A stretch of DNA of 64,000 nt from an uncultured Oscillospiraceae bacterium (GCA_910588495.1 CAJUPU010000005.1:43283-107282); one strand, 5' to 3'. Shown: positions 1 to 9,935, counted from the first letter of the stretch. A program made the numbers and translations. Notes: generated by a model not told the origin, from the letters alone.

Positions 1-1
1 G

Positions 2-67
2 GGGGCCTTCGACCGGCCCGAATTCCTGTGCGCCCTGGCCGATTCGCTGGCGAAACGGAAAAACTGA
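2..67 (+). CDS. ispA: Polyprenyl (farnesyl/geranyl) diphosphate synthase, C-terminal end only
   Basis: Only the last 21 codons are inside the window, read in frame 2 to a TGA at 65-67; the end reads FLCALADSLAKRKN. This looks like the C-terminal helix of short-chain trans-prenyl diphosphate synthases, where a run such as FLxxLADxLxxRxx is common. The assignment rests mainly on context: in many Clostridia ispA lies directly before a DUF212 gene and dxs, as here. The enzyme would condense IPP with DMAPP/GPP, using precursors from the Dxs-initiated MEP pathway. No catalytic aspartate-rich motif is visible because the N-terminal part is outside the window. Confidence 0.5.
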   Translation, partial: GAFDRPEFLCALADSLAKRKN

Positions 68-109
68 GAGGCGGGCCCCGCGGCCCCGGAGACAGAGGAG
101 AGATGTGTG

Positions 110-550
110 ATGAGTCCGGTATTGTTGATCGCCATCGCCGCCTGGGCGGTGGCCCAGGGGCTGAAGCTGCTGATCGCTGCGGCGGTCTATCGGAAATTCG
201 ACATCACCTACCTCACCACCGGGGGCGGCATGCCCAGCTCCCACTCGGCCCTGGTGTGCGCCGCCGCCGTGTCATGCGGCATGAGCGCCGGGTTCGATTC
301 GCCCGTGTTCGCGGTGGCGGCGGTGATGGCCTTCATCGTCATGTATGACGCGGCCAACGTCCGCCGGGAGACAGGGGAACAGGCCAAGGTGCTCAACTAT
401 ATCCTGCGCAACTGGGGCGAGGTCAGGCCGGAGGAGTTCGAGGACGAGCTGAAGGAGCTGATCGGCCACACCCCCTTCCAGGTGGCCATGGGGGCGGTGC
501 TGGGCGTGGCGGTGGGCCTGGCGGGGAGCTTCATCGCGTTTGGAGTCTAG
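110..550 (+). CDS. Divergent PAP2 family (DUF212) membrane protein
   Basis: A 146-residue membrane protein with hydrophobic segments at about residues 3-25, 45-75 and 125-145. The motif GGGMPSSHSA near residue 40 is the PAP2-like phosphatase signature of the DUF212 family. It probably acts on a membrane lipid phosphate, perhaps undecaprenyl or another polyprenyl phosphate, which would fit its place between ispA and dxs. A GTG at 107 directly precedes the ATG at 110; the GAGGAG at 95-100 sits better before the ATG. The stop TAG lies inside the left end of a repeat element (548-666), so the true C-terminus may have been altered by that insertion. Confidence 0.8.
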   Translation: MSPVLLIAIAAWAVAQGLKLLIAAAVYRKFDITYLTTGGGMPSSHSALVCAAAVSCGMSAGFDSPVFAVAAVMAFIVMYDAANVRRETGEQAKVLNYILRNWGEVRPEEFEDELKELIGHTPFQVAMGAVLGVAVGLAGSFIAFGV

Positions 551-666
551 GGGCTGTCCGGCAGCGGTCAAAACGCCATTGGGCGGGACTTTTCCCGCCA
601 TGCGATCTCTTGAAATAGACACGATCGTCCTGCCAGATCTCGCTGAGATATGGAACAGGCTCTTAG
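548..666. repeat. MITE-like palindromic element, copy 1
   Basis: The interval between the DUF212 gene and dxs is a degenerate relative of the element at 33511-33677. Shared blocks are a TAGGGGCTG-like left end, GTCAAAACGCC, the core TTTTCCCGCCATGCG and CTTGAAATA, and a right end CAGGCTCTTAG that is roughly the inverted left end. It is flanked by CTAG on the left and TTAG on the right, compatible with a YTAR target. The left TAG is the stop codon of the upstream gene. The element is shorter and more decayed than copy 2. Confidence 0.55.
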
Positions 667-677
667 GGGGTGGATCT

Positions 678-2513
678 ATGGGTCCGGAACAGCTGAATAC
701 CCTCACGGACATCCAGGCGAAGCTGCTGTGCGACCAGCTGCGGGAGCAGATCGTCGCCGGCGTGTCCAAGACCGGGGGCCATCTGGCCTCCAGCCTGGGG
801 GTGGTGGAGGCCACGGTGGCCGTCCACCGGGTGTTCGATCTGGAGCGCGACCGGCTGGTGTTCGACGTGGGCCATCAGTGCTACGCCCACAAGATCCTCA
901 CCCAGCGGGGGGGACAGATGGACACCCTTCGCAAGCTGGGGGGGCTGTCCGGCTTTCCCAAGCCCCGGGAGCACCGGGCGGACGCCTTCATCGCCGGACA
1001 CGCCTCCAACGCGGTGTCGGTGGCCCTGGGCATGGCCCGGGCCCGGACGCTGAATCAGGAGGACTACTGTGTCCTGGCCATGCTGGGGGACGGGGCCATG
1101 ACCGGCGGGCTTGCCTACGAGGGACTGTCCGACGCCGGGCAGAGCGGGGAGCAGCTGGTGGTCATTCTCAACGACAACGGCATGTCCATCACCAAAAATG
1201 TGGGCGGGGTGGCCCAGCACCTGGCCCAGCAGCGGCTCAAGCCCCAGTACCTCCAATTCAAAAAGGTGTACAAGCGGGCCACCGGGGCCACGGCGGTGGG
1301 CCGCAGTCTGTACCGTTTCACCCACAAGGCCAAGCAGGCGGTGAAGAACGCCGTCCTCCACTGCAGCATGTTCGAGGACATGGGCTTTACTTACCTGGGC
1401 CCGGTGGACGGCCACGATGTGAACTACCTCACCCGGCTGCTGCGCTACGCCAAGGAGCTGGACTGCCCCGTGCTGCTCCACATCAAGACGGTAAAGGGGA
1501 AAGGCTATCCACCCGCCGAGCGGGAACCCGACCGGTTCCACGGGGTGGGGCCCTTCCGAGTGGAGGACGGCGCGCCCCTCAAAGAGGGGGGAGAGACCTT
1601 TTCCTCCGTGTTTGGGGACACCCTGTGCCGGCTGGCCCGGGAGCGGGACGACATTGCCGCCGTCACCGCCGCCATGCCCGACGGTACGGGGCTGGTGGGC
1701 TTCGCCCGGGAGTTTCCGAAGCGGTTTTTCGACGTGGGCATCGCCGAGGGTCACGCGGTCTCCATGGCGGCGGGGATGGCCAAGCAGCGCATGGTGCCGG
1801 TGGCGGCCGTCTACTCCACCTTTTTACAGCGGGCCTACGATATGCTCATCCACGACGTGGCCATCCAGGGGCTCCATGTGGTGCTGGGGGTGGACCGGGC
1901 GGGGCTGTCCGGCGAGGACGGAGAGACCCACCACGGCGTGTTTGACGTGGCCTATCTCAGCTCGGTGCCCGGCATGAAGATCTACTGCCCCGCCAGCTTC
2001 GAGGAGCTGAGGGCCATGCTGCGCCACGCGGTGGAGAAGGTCCGGGGCCCGGTGGCGGTGCGCTATCCCCGGGGAGGCGAGGGGGAGTTCAAGGCCCTGT
2101 GCGGCGTCGAGGGGGCCAGCGTCCTCCGCCCGGGAGCCGATGTGACCATCGCCGCCTACGGCACCATGGTGAACGAGGCCCTGGCGGCGGCGAAGCTCTT
2201 GGAAGAAAAGGGGCGGTCCGCCCAGGTGGTGAAGCTGAACAGCATCGCCCCCCTGGACGTGGACACCCTGGCCGCCTGCGCGAAAAAGACCGGGCGGCTG
2301 GTGGTGGCGGAGGAGTGCGTGGACGCGGGCTGCGTAGGGCGGCGCATCGCCGCCGAATTCGCCCTGCGGGGCGTGAGCGGGGTGCGCCTGGCCCTGGTGG
2401 ATCTGGGGGACCGCTTCGTCCAGCACGGGACGGTGGCGGAGCTGCGCGCTTTGTGCGGCATCGACGGGGCGTCCATCGCCCGGAAGGCGTTGGAGGTGAT
2501 GGACCATGGCTAA
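678..2513 (+). CDS. dxs: 1-deoxy-D-xylulose-5-phosphate synthase
   Basis: First enzyme of the MEP isoprenoid pathway: thiamine diphosphate-dependent condensation of pyruvate with glyceraldehyde 3-phosphate. The frame is open from 540, but the family N-terminus begins at the ATG at 678, preceded by GGGGG at 666-670; this gives 611 residues, close to the usual ~620. Visible motifs are VSKTGGHLASSLG, the TPP-binding GDGAMTGGLAYEGL and NDNGMS, and a transketolase C-terminal domain. The general-acid region reads GIAEGHAVSMAAG, with Gly where Gln or Glu is usual after the catalytic Glu. The end overlaps tlyA by 8 nt, implying coupled translation. Confidence 0.96.
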   Translation: MGPEQLNTLTDIQAKLLCDQLREQIVAGVSKTGGHLASSLGVVEATVAVHRVFDLERDRLVFDVGHQCYAHKILTQRGGQMDTLRKLGGLSGFPKPREHRADAFIAGHASNAVSVALGMARARTLNQEDYCVLAMLGDGAMTGGLAYEGLSDAGQSGEQLVVILNDNGMSITKNVGGVAQHLAQQRLKPQYLQFKKVYKRATGATAVGRSLYRFTHKAKQAVKNAVLHCSMFEDMGFTYLGPVDGHDVNYLTRLLRYAKELDCPVLLHIKTVKGKGYPPAEREPDRFHGVGPFRVEDGAPLKEGGETFSSVFGDTLCRLARERDDIAAVTAAMPDGTGLVGFAREFPKRFFDVGIAEGHAVSMAAGMAKQRMVPVAAVYSTFLQRAYDMLIHDVAIQGLHVVLGVDRAGLSGEDGETHHGVFDVAYLSSVPGMKIYCPASFEELRAMLRHAVEKVRGPVAVRYPRGGEGEFKALCGVEGASVLRPGADVTIAAYGTMVNEALAAAKLLEEKGRSAQVVKLNSIAPLDVDTLAACAKKTGRLVVAEECVDAGCVGRRIAAEFALRGVSGVRLALVDLGDRFVQHGTVAELRALCGIDGASIARKALEVMDHG

Positions 2514-3303
2514 AAAGCGAGTGGACCTGCTGCTGGTGGAGCGGGGGCTGACGGACACCCGCCAGAAGGCCCAGGCGGTGATCATGGCGGGCCAGGTGTA
2601 CACCGGGGAGCGCCGCTGCGACAAGCCGGGGCTCACCCTGGAGGAGGACGCCCCCCTGGAGGTCCGGGGCGGGCTGCGCTACGTCAGCCGGGGCGGGCTG
2701 AAGCTGGAAAAGGCCATGCAGGTCTTTCCCATCGCCCTGGCGGACAAGACCGCCGCCGACATCGGGGCCTCCACCGGGGGCTTCACCGACTGTATGCTGC
2801 AAAACGGGGCCAAGCGGGTGTACGCCGTGGACGTGGGCTACGGTCAGCTGGCCTGGTCTATCCGGAACGACCCCCGGGTGGTGTGCCTGGAGCGCACCAA
2901 CGCCCGGTATCTGACCCGGGAGCAGATCCCCGAGGCCCTGGACTTTGCCTCCATCGACGTGTCCTTCATCTCCCTGGGACTGATTTTGCCCGCCCTGGGG
3001 CCGCTGATGGCCCCGGACGGCCAGGTGGCCGCCCTGGTGAAGCCCCAGTTCGAGGCGGGGCGGGAAAAGGTGGGCAAAAAAGGGGTGGTCCGGGATCCAA
3101 ACGTCCATCTGGAGGTGCTGGAGCGCTTCCTGGACCACGCCGCCCAGGGGGGGTTTGCTGTAAAGGGATTAGACTTTTCACCCATCCGGGGGCCGGAGGG
3201 GAACATCGAATATCTGGGCTTTCTCCAGGCGGGGGCCGGGGAGGACCCGGCGTTCGATCTGAAGGAACTGGTGGAGCGCTCCCACCAGGCGCTGAAGGGG
3301 TGA
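2506..3303 (+). CDS. tlyA: TlyA family 2'-O-ribose RNA methyltransferase (hemolysin A family)
   Basis: A 265-residue SAM-dependent methyltransferase with an N-terminal S4 RNA-binding domain (residues ~3-65, starting KRVDLLLVERGL) and an FtsJ/RrmJ-like Rossmann domain. The SAM site is at DIGASTGGFTDC (~residue 85) and the acidic motif is YAVDVGYGQLAW. The family methylates rRNA 2'-OH groups; in mycobacteria these are C1409/C1920, and the target here is inferred. It overlaps dxs by 8 nt and is followed after 7 nt by nadK, an arrangement conserved in many Firmicutes. Confidence 0.93.
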   Translation: MAKKRVDLLLVERGLTDTRQKAQAVIMAGQVYTGERRCDKPGLTLEEDAPLEVRGGLRYVSRGGLKLEKAMQVFPIALADKTAADIGASTGGFTDCMLQNGAKRVYAVDVGYGQLAWSIRNDPRVVCLERTNARYLTREQIPEALDFASIDVSFISLGLILPALGPLMAPDGQVAALVKPQFEAGREKVGKKGVVRDPNVHLEVLERFLDHAAQGGFAVKGLDFSPIRGPEGNIEYLGFLQAGAGEDPAFDLKELVERSHQALKG

Positions 3304-3310
3304 GGGAAGG

Positions 3311-4177
3311 ATGAAGATCGTACTGTGCCCCAACCCCTACCGGGACCGGGGGCTCCGGGCCGCCCAGGCCGCCCAGCGCATCCTGGAGAACGCCGGGGCC
3401 CAGACCGCCATCTGCCTGCCCTTCGAGGTGGACCAGGGCAGCCGGCTGGACCTGCCCGCCGGGGCGGCCCTGGGCCAGATCGAGGAGGAGCTGGAGGATG
3501 CCGACGTGCTGGTGTGCTTCGGAGGGGACGGCACCATCCTCCACGCCGCCCACGAGGCCAACGCCCGGAACATCCCCATCCTGGGGGTGAACCTGGGCAG
3601 CATCGGGTTCATGGCCGAGCTGGAGCACGGGGAGCTGTCCCTGCTGGCCCGTCTGGCCGGGGGGCGGTTCGGCATCGAGCGGCGGATGATGCTGGATGTC
3701 TCCGTCCGCCGGGAGGGGCGGCGGGTGTTCGAACAGCAGGCCCTCAACGACGCGGTGCTCACCAAGGGGGCGGTGGCCCGGGTGCTGGACCTGGAGGTGA
3801 CGGGAGACCGGGTGACCATCTCCTCGTTCTCCGGAGACGGCATCGTGGTGTCCACCCCCACCGGGTCCACAGCCTACTCCATGGCGGCGGGGGGCCCCAT
3901 CGTGGAGCCCACCGCGGCCAACATCATCATCGCCCCCATCTGCGCCCACTCCCTCCACGCCAAGCCCTTCGTGCTGGACGCCGCCCGGGCGGTGGGGGTC
4001 CGGCTGGCGCCGGGGAGCAAAAAGACCGCCTATCTGTCGGTGGACGGGGGGCGGGCCTTCCGGGTGCAGCCGGGGGACTGGGTGGAGTGCCGCCGGTCCC
4101 GTCAGACCACCCAGATGGTGAAGCTCACCGGGCGGAACTTCTATGAACGGATCAACCAAAAGCTGGGAAAGGCGTGA
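3311..4177 (+). CDS. nadK: NAD kinase
   Basis: Phosphorylates NAD to NADP with ATP. The 288-residue protein carries the hallmark FGGDGTILHAAH near residue 75, GVNLGSIGFMAEL near 97, and the second NAD-binding stretch GDGIVVSTPTGSTAYSMAAGGP. Length is normal. It starts 7 nt after tlyA behind a GAGGGAAGG ribosome binding site, and its TGA overlaps the GTG start of argR in the sequence GTGA, so the two are probably translationally coupled. Confidence 0.97.
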   Translation: MKIVLCPNPYRDRGLRAAQAAQRILENAGAQTAICLPFEVDQGSRLDLPAGAALGQIEEELEDADVLVCFGGDGTILHAAHEANARNIPILGVNLGSIGFMAELEHGELSLLARLAGGRFGIERRMMLDVSVRREGRRVFEQQALNDAVLTKGAVARVLDLEVTGDRVTISSFSGDGIVVSTPTGSTAYSMAAGGPIVEPTAANIIIAPICAHSLHAKPFVLDAARAVGVRLAPGSKKTAYLSVDGGRAFRVQPGDWVECRRSRQTTQMVKLTGRNFYERINQKLGKA

Positions 4178-4641
4178 AGGATTTGAAGGCCAAACGACAG
4201 ACGGAGATCCTGCGCATCATCGGCGAGCAGGACATCGAGACCCAGGAGCAGATGCTGGACCAGCTGCGCCGGTGCGGCATCCGGGCCACCCAGGCCACCA
4301 TTTCCCGGGACATCAAGGAGCTGAACCTGGTCAAGCAGCCGGGGGAGGGGGGGAGCTACCACTATGTGGTGTCCGCCGCCCGCCCGCCCCGCCGGGCGGC
4401 TGCCGGGCGGCTGCAAAACATCTTCAAGGAAGGGGTCACCTCCTGCGATGTGGCCCAGAACATCGTGGTGGTCAAGACCATGCCCGGCCTGGCCCCCGCC
4501 GCCGGGGCCGCCCTGGACGGCATGGAGCTGGAGGGGCTGGTGGGGTCGCTGGCGGGGGACGATACCGCCATCCTCATCATGCGCACCAACCAGACGGCGG
4601 AGGCGCTGGCCCGGGTGATCGAGTCCATGCTGGAGGGGTGA
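4174..4641 (+). CDS. argR: Arginine repressor ArgR/AhrC
   Basis: Arginine-responsive hexameric transcription factor of 155 residues. The N-terminal winged helix contains the recognition region RATQATISRDIKELNLVK; the C-terminal oligomerisation/arginine-binding domain ends with SLAGDDTAILIMRTN, matching the family GTIAGDDT motif. The start is GTG at 4174, overlapping the nadK stop, with AAAGG just upstream. The N-terminus begins KDLKAKRQTEILRII, as in Bacillus AhrC. No arginine genes lie nearby; linkage to nadK and recN is typical of Clostridia. Confidence 0.95.
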   Translation: MKDLKAKRQTEILRIIGEQDIETQEQMLDQLRRCGIRATQATISRDIKELNLVKQPGEGGSYHYVVSAARPPRRAAAGRLQNIFKEGVTSCDVAQNIVVVKTMPGLAPAAGAALDGMELEGLVGSLAGDDTAILIMRTNQTAEALARVIESMLEG

Positions 4642-4647
4642 GGTCAC

Positions 4648-6344
<1,697 letters not shown>

Positions 6345-6348
<4 letters not shown>

Positions 6349-7142
6349 TAAAAGCGGCATTCTTTGATGTGGACGGGACGCTGGTGTCCTTTCAGCGCAA
6401 ATTTTTATCCGACCGGGTGCTGGCCGACCTGGCCGCCCTGCGCCGGAGGGGGATCAAGGTGCTGCTCAGCACCGGCCGGGCCCTCCAGGATCTGGAGCGC
6501 ACCGGGATGCTCCGGGGGGCGCGGTTCGACGGTTATTTGACCCTGGGCGGGCAGTTCTGCTGCGACGGAGACGGCACGGCCTTTCGGGATGAGCCCATCG
6601 GACTGGATGACATGCGGGGGGCCTACGAGGTGTTCAAGGCCCATCCCGAGCTGCCGGCGGTGATGGAGGGCAACGGGGAGAGCTATCTCACCACCGTCAA
6701 CGACCGGGTGCGGCAGGTGTACGACTTCCTCCACACCCAGATGTACCCGGTGCGGGATCCGGCGTGGCTGCTGGAGGGGAAGGTGTACCAGCTGGCCCCC
6801 TTCGTCACCCCGGAGGAGGAGCATATCTTCCTGGACGCCATGCCGGGCTGCATGAGCACCCGCTGGCACACCGAGGGGATCGATATCCTGCCCCGGGACG
6901 GCGGCAAGGGGGCGGGCATCCGGGCGGCCATGGAGCGCTACGGCCTGGCCCGGGAGGAGGTCATGGCCTTCGGCGATGGGGAGAACGACATCACCATGCT
7001 GGAGGAGGCCGGGACCGCCGTGGCCATGGGCAACGGGGACGAGCAGGTGAAGGCCGTGGCGGACTATGTCACCGGCACGGTGGATGAGGACGGCGTGTCC
7101 CAGGCCCTGCGGCACTTCGGGCTGCTCCTGGAGGAAAAATGA
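6345..7142 (+). CDS. HAD superfamily (Cof-type) phosphatase
   Basis: A 265-residue haloacid-dehalogenase-fold hydrolase. Motif I is FFDVDGTLVSF at residues 6-16, motif II is LLSTGRAL near residue 41, and motif IV is GDGENDITMLEEAG near residue 210. The large C2 cap between motifs II and III places it in the Cof/YidA-like group, which removes phosphate from sugar phosphates and cofactors such as FMN or PLP; the exact substrate cannot be read from sequence. It overlaps the recN stop by 4 nt and closes this co-directional run, being followed at once by a new promoter. Confidence 0.88.
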
Positions 7143-7143
7143 T

Positions 7144-7172
7144 TTGACAAACCGTGTCTGTTGTGATATCAT
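7144..7172 (+). promoter_or_regulatory. Sigma-A promoter of the T-box/Nudix/tyrS operon
   Basis: A perfect -35 TTGACA (7144-7149) and a -10 TATCAT (7167-7172) are separated by exactly 17 nt. The promoter starts one base after the HAD gene stop and would start transcription near 7180, at the beginning of the T-box leader. Confidence 0.8.
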
Positions 7173-7184
7173 CCTGTCAACGCG

Positions 7185-7445
7185 TTGAAGAGGACCAGTA
7201 ACCAAAGGCGTTCCTGCCCAGAGAGCCCCCGTTTTGGTGGAAGGGGGAGAGGGAGCTTTGGCGAATACCCCTCGGAGCGGCCGCCTGAACGGGAGCTATC
7301 CCCAGTAGGGCCGGACGGGTGCGCCCGGTAAAGCGCCGGGCCCCTGCTGGGGGGTCCATGAGGCCGCTTCTGTGAGGAGGCGGCAAAACAGAGGTGGTAC
7401 CGCGAGCTTTCGCCCTCTGTCCTGAAGGGGACAGGGGGCGTTTTG
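7185..7445 (+). promoter_or_regulatory. T-box leader, tyrosine specifier
   Basis: A ~260-nt leader with T-box landmarks. The conserved T-box sequence AGAGGTGGTACCGCG is at 7390-7404. It is followed by an intrinsic terminator with stem CGCCCTCTGTCC (7411-7422), GGGACAGGGGGCG (7428-7440) and a TTTT tract. Stem I occupies roughly 7215-7300, and a candidate specifier loop GAATACC contains the tyrosine codon TAC at 7266-7268. Uncharged tRNA-Tyr would pair with the specifier and the T-box bulge and favour the antiterminator. The next genes are a Nudix hydrolase and tyrS, so the specificity agrees with the downstream synthetase. Confidence 0.92.
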
Positions 7446-7466
7446 ATGTAGAGAGGGACGAAAAAG

Positions 7467-7931
7467 ATGGAACACAAGGCATTCGGCGCGCCCCGGCCGG
7501 GTCTGACGTATTGGGACCGGCCCAGCGCCTACGGCATCGCCTTCGACGGGGCGGGCCGGGCGGCGGTGGTGTATTGTCAGGGGAAGGGCTGTTTCCTGCT
7601 GGGCGGCGGCATGGAGCCGGGGGAGAGCGAGGGGGACTGTATCCGCCGGGAGGCCCTGGAAGAGACGGGATATGCTGTGGTGGTGGGGGAGAAGGTGTGC
7701 GTGGGAGAGGAGTACACCGTCCTGCCCACGGGGAGGCCCTTCCACCCCATCGGGCATGTGTACCTGGCGCGGCTGGGGGAGAGAACAGCGGCCCCGGTAG
7801 AGACCGACCACGTCCTCACCTGGCTCCCGGTGGAGGAATTTCAGCGGTCCACGTTCCTGCGCTATCAGTCCTGGGCCATGGGGATGGCCTGGGAACTTTA
7901 CCAAAAACGACAAAAGGAGAGCAAGCTATGA
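7467..7931 (+). CDS. Nudix hydrolase
   Basis: A 154-residue Nudix-fold pyrophosphohydrolase. The Nudix box runs from residue ~48 with the pattern GGGMEPGES...REALEETGY, which supplies the Mg-binding glutamates. It lies between the T-box terminator and tyrS; its stop overlaps the tyrS start (ATGA at 7928), so it should be induced with tyrS when tyrosyl-tRNA is uncharged. Substrate is not evident: a house-cleaning role on a nucleotide, or on a mischarged or adenylated by-product, is possible but speculative. Confidence 0.88.
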   Translation: MEHKAFGAPRPGLTYWDRPSAYGIAFDGAGRAAVVYCQGKGCFLLGGGMEPGESEGDCIRREALEETGYAVVVGEKVCVGEEYTVLPTGRPFHPIGHVYLARLGERTAAPVETDHVLTWLPVEEFQRSTFLRYQSWAMGMAWELYQKRQKESKL

Positions 7932-9160
7932 CACTTTACGACGAGCTCGTGGCCCGGGGCCTGGTGGCCCAGGTGACCAGCGAGGACGAGGTCAAGGACC
8001 TCATCAACAACGGCAAAGCCACCTTTTATATCGGCTATGACTGCACGGCGGACAGCCTGACGGCGGGGCACTTCGTCACCCTCACCCTGATGAAGCGGCT
8101 CCAGCAGGGGGGCAATAAGCCCATCGCCCTGATCGGCGGCGGCACCACCACCATCGGCGACCCCTCCGGCCGCACCGACATGCGCAAGATGCTCAGCCGG
8201 GAGGACATCGACCACAACGCCGCCTGCTTCAAGCGCCAGATGGAGCGGTTCATCGACTTCGGCGACGGCCCTGGCCAGGCCATGATGCTCAACAACGCCG
8301 ACTGGCTGCTGGGCCTGAACTATATCGACCTTCTCCGGGAGGTGGGGGCCTGCTTCTCGGTGAACAACATGCTCCGGGCGGACTGCTACAAGCAGCGGAT
8401 GGAGAAGGGGCTCTCCTTCCTGGAGTTCAACTATATGATCATGCAGTCCTACGATTTCTACCATATGTTCCAGACGGTGGGCTGCAACATGCAGTGCGGC
8501 GGCAACGACCAGTGGTCCAACATGCTGGGGGGCACGGAGCTGATCCGCCGCAAGCTGGGCAAGGACTCCCACTGCATGACCATCAACCTGCTCACCGACT
8601 CCCAGGGCAACAAGATGGGCAAGACGGCGGGCAACGCCGTGTGGCTGGACCCCAACAAGACCAGCCCCTACGACTTCTACCAGTACTGGCGCAACGTGGG
8701 GGACGCGGACGTGATGAAGTGCATCCGCTGGCTCACCTTCCTGCCCCTGGAGCAGATCGACGAAATGGACCAGTGGAAGGACGCCCAGCTCAACCAGGCC
8801 AAGGAGATCCTGGCCTGGGAGCTGACCAGCATGGTCCACGGCAAGGAGGAGGCGGACAAGGCCCAGGCCGCCGCCCGGGCGCTGTTCTCCACCGGCGGGA
8901 ACGCGGCCGACATGCCGTCCACGGCCCTGTCCGAGGCTGATTTCCCCGGCGGCTCCATCGGTGTGCTGACCCTGCTGGTGAAGTGCGGCCTGGCCGCCTC
9001 CAACGGCGAGGCCCGGCGGCTCATCCAGCAGGGGGGCATCGCCGTGGCAGACGAGAAAGTGAGCGACCCTGCGGCAAAGTTTCCCAAGGACAAGTTCGCA
9101 GGGGAGGGCGTTATCGTCAAGAAGGGCAAAAAGGTGTTCCACAGGGTTACTGTTTCTTGA
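7928..9160 (+). CDS. tyrS: Tyrosyl-tRNA synthetase
   Basis: Class I synthetase charging tRNA-Tyr, 410 residues. The N-terminus is MTLYDELVARGLVAQVT. The HIGH-equivalent region reads SLTAGHFVTLTLMKRLQ (~residue 40), the KMSKS equivalent is GNKMGKTAGNAVWL, and a C-terminal S4 RNA-binding domain begins near residue 345 (GEARRLIQQGG). The frame is open upstream to 7394, but the ATG at 7928, overlapping the Nudix stop and preceded by AGGAG, is the family start. Expression is controlled by the tyrosine T-box upstream. Confidence 0.97.
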   Translation: MTLYDELVARGLVAQVTSEDEVKDLINNGKATFYIGYDCTADSLTAGHFVTLTLMKRLQQGGNKPIALIGGGTTTIGDPSGRTDMRKMLSREDIDHNAACFKRQMERFIDFGDGPGQAMMLNNADWLLGLNYIDLLREVGACFSVNNMLRADCYKQRMEKGLSFLEFNYMIMQSYDFYHMFQTVGCNMQCGGNDQWSNMLGGTELIRRKLGKDSHCMTINLLTDSQGNKMGKTAGNAVWLDPNKTSPYDFYQYWRNVGDADVMKCIRWLTFLPLEQIDEMDQWKDAQLNQAKEILAWELTSMVHGKEEADKAQAAARALFSTGGNAADMPSTALSEADFPGGSIGVLTLLVKCGLAASNGEARRLIQQGGIAVADEKVSDPAAKFPKDKFAGEGVIVKKGKKVFHRVTVS

Positions 9161-9175
9161 AGGTTAAAGGCATCA

Positions 9176-9222
9176 ACCACCTGAACCCCTTGTGCGGCAA
9201 TGATTTCAGGGGTTCGGGTGGT
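9176..9222. terminator. Long palindrome after tyrS (terminator or att-like)
   Basis: The 14-nt arms ACCACCTGAACCCC (9176-9189) and GGGGTTCGGGTGGT (9209-9222) pair with one mismatch around a 19-nt loop. There is no following T-tract on the + strand, so it is an imperfect intrinsic terminator for tyrS. The arrangement GAACCC-TTGT...GGGTTC resembles the palindrome at 59133-59155 at the edge of the AT-rich island. Confidence 0.45.
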
Positions 9223-9297
9223 GCTTAGCACACAAAAAGCACGCAAGTGCTCTGATTTGGCGCAAAATGATAAATCGGAATGCTGCGAGGTGCTGGA

Positions 9298-9906
9298 ATG
9301 AATAAAATAATAGCAAGCACGGGGGCTTTGATCGTAACGGTTTCAGTATTATTATTTGCTGTCTGTATGCTAATTTCCTTTAGCTTTGGAAGCTATTTTG
9401 TATGTATGCTGCTGCCCATTGGGTATATCATGATGGCTGCTGGTTTTTGTGTTGAGAGTGATGAAAAGCATAGGGCGGCCGCCAATGCTGGAATGATGTT
9501 TGCCGCGGTTTATGCGGCTTTGATATTACTTGTATATTTTGCGCAGACAACTTCGGTCCGATTAGATACGCTTGATGAACAGGCTATGAGAATGCTTGAT
9601 TATTCAAGAGGTGGGCTATTTTTTAGCTATGATTTACTCGGATACGGTATCATGGCGCTTTCAACTTTCTTTGTCGGGCTGGCAATAGATGCAAAGAAAA
9701 AATCAGATAAGTGGTTAAAACATCTCATGTTGATCCACGGAGTATTCTTTTTTCCCTGCTTTATTATGCCGATGACGGGAATATTTCGCTCTATGTCAAA
9801 TGGCGAGGATAACATAGGCGGAGTCATCGCGCTCGAATTTTGGTGTGTGTACTTTATTTCAATCGGGATTTTGTCATTGATGCATTTTAGAAAAAGCAAT
9901 AGATAA
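9298..9906 (+). CDS. Orphan polytopic membrane protein, AT-rich
   Basis: A 202-residue protein of unknown family with about six hydrophobic segments (residues ~5-28, 33-53, 62-85, 110-132, 145-165, 178-196) and the C-terminus MHFRKSNR. The first ATG in frame is at 9280, but GAGG at about 9289-9292 favours the ATG at 9298 (MNKIIAS). Base composition and codon use are much AT-richer than all neighbours, suggesting recent acquisition. It stands alone between tyrS and the convergent tautomerase gene. I do not recognise a function. Confidence 0.7.
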   Translation: MNKIIASTGALIVTVSVLLFAVCMLISFSFGSYFVCMLLPIGYIMMAAGFCVESDEKHRAAANAGMMFAAVYAALILLVYFAQTTSVRLDTLDEQAMRMLDYSRGGLFFSYDLLGYGIMALSTFFVGLAIDAKKKSDKWLKHLMLIHGVFFFPCFIMPMTGIFRSMSNGEDNIGGVIALEFWCVYFISIGILSLMHFRKSNR

Positions 9907-9935
9907 CTTCCAGCGTTATGTGAGAGGCAAAAGGG

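Noticed and set aside
540..677. A longer Dxs N-terminus from 540
   Set aside because: Those 46 codons run through the MITE-like element; family similarity and a ribosome binding site begin at 678.
7394..7927. A 588-residue TyrS with an N-terminal extension
   Set aside because: The extension crosses the T-box terminator and the Nudix gene in another frame; the normal TyrS start at 7928 has AGGAG.
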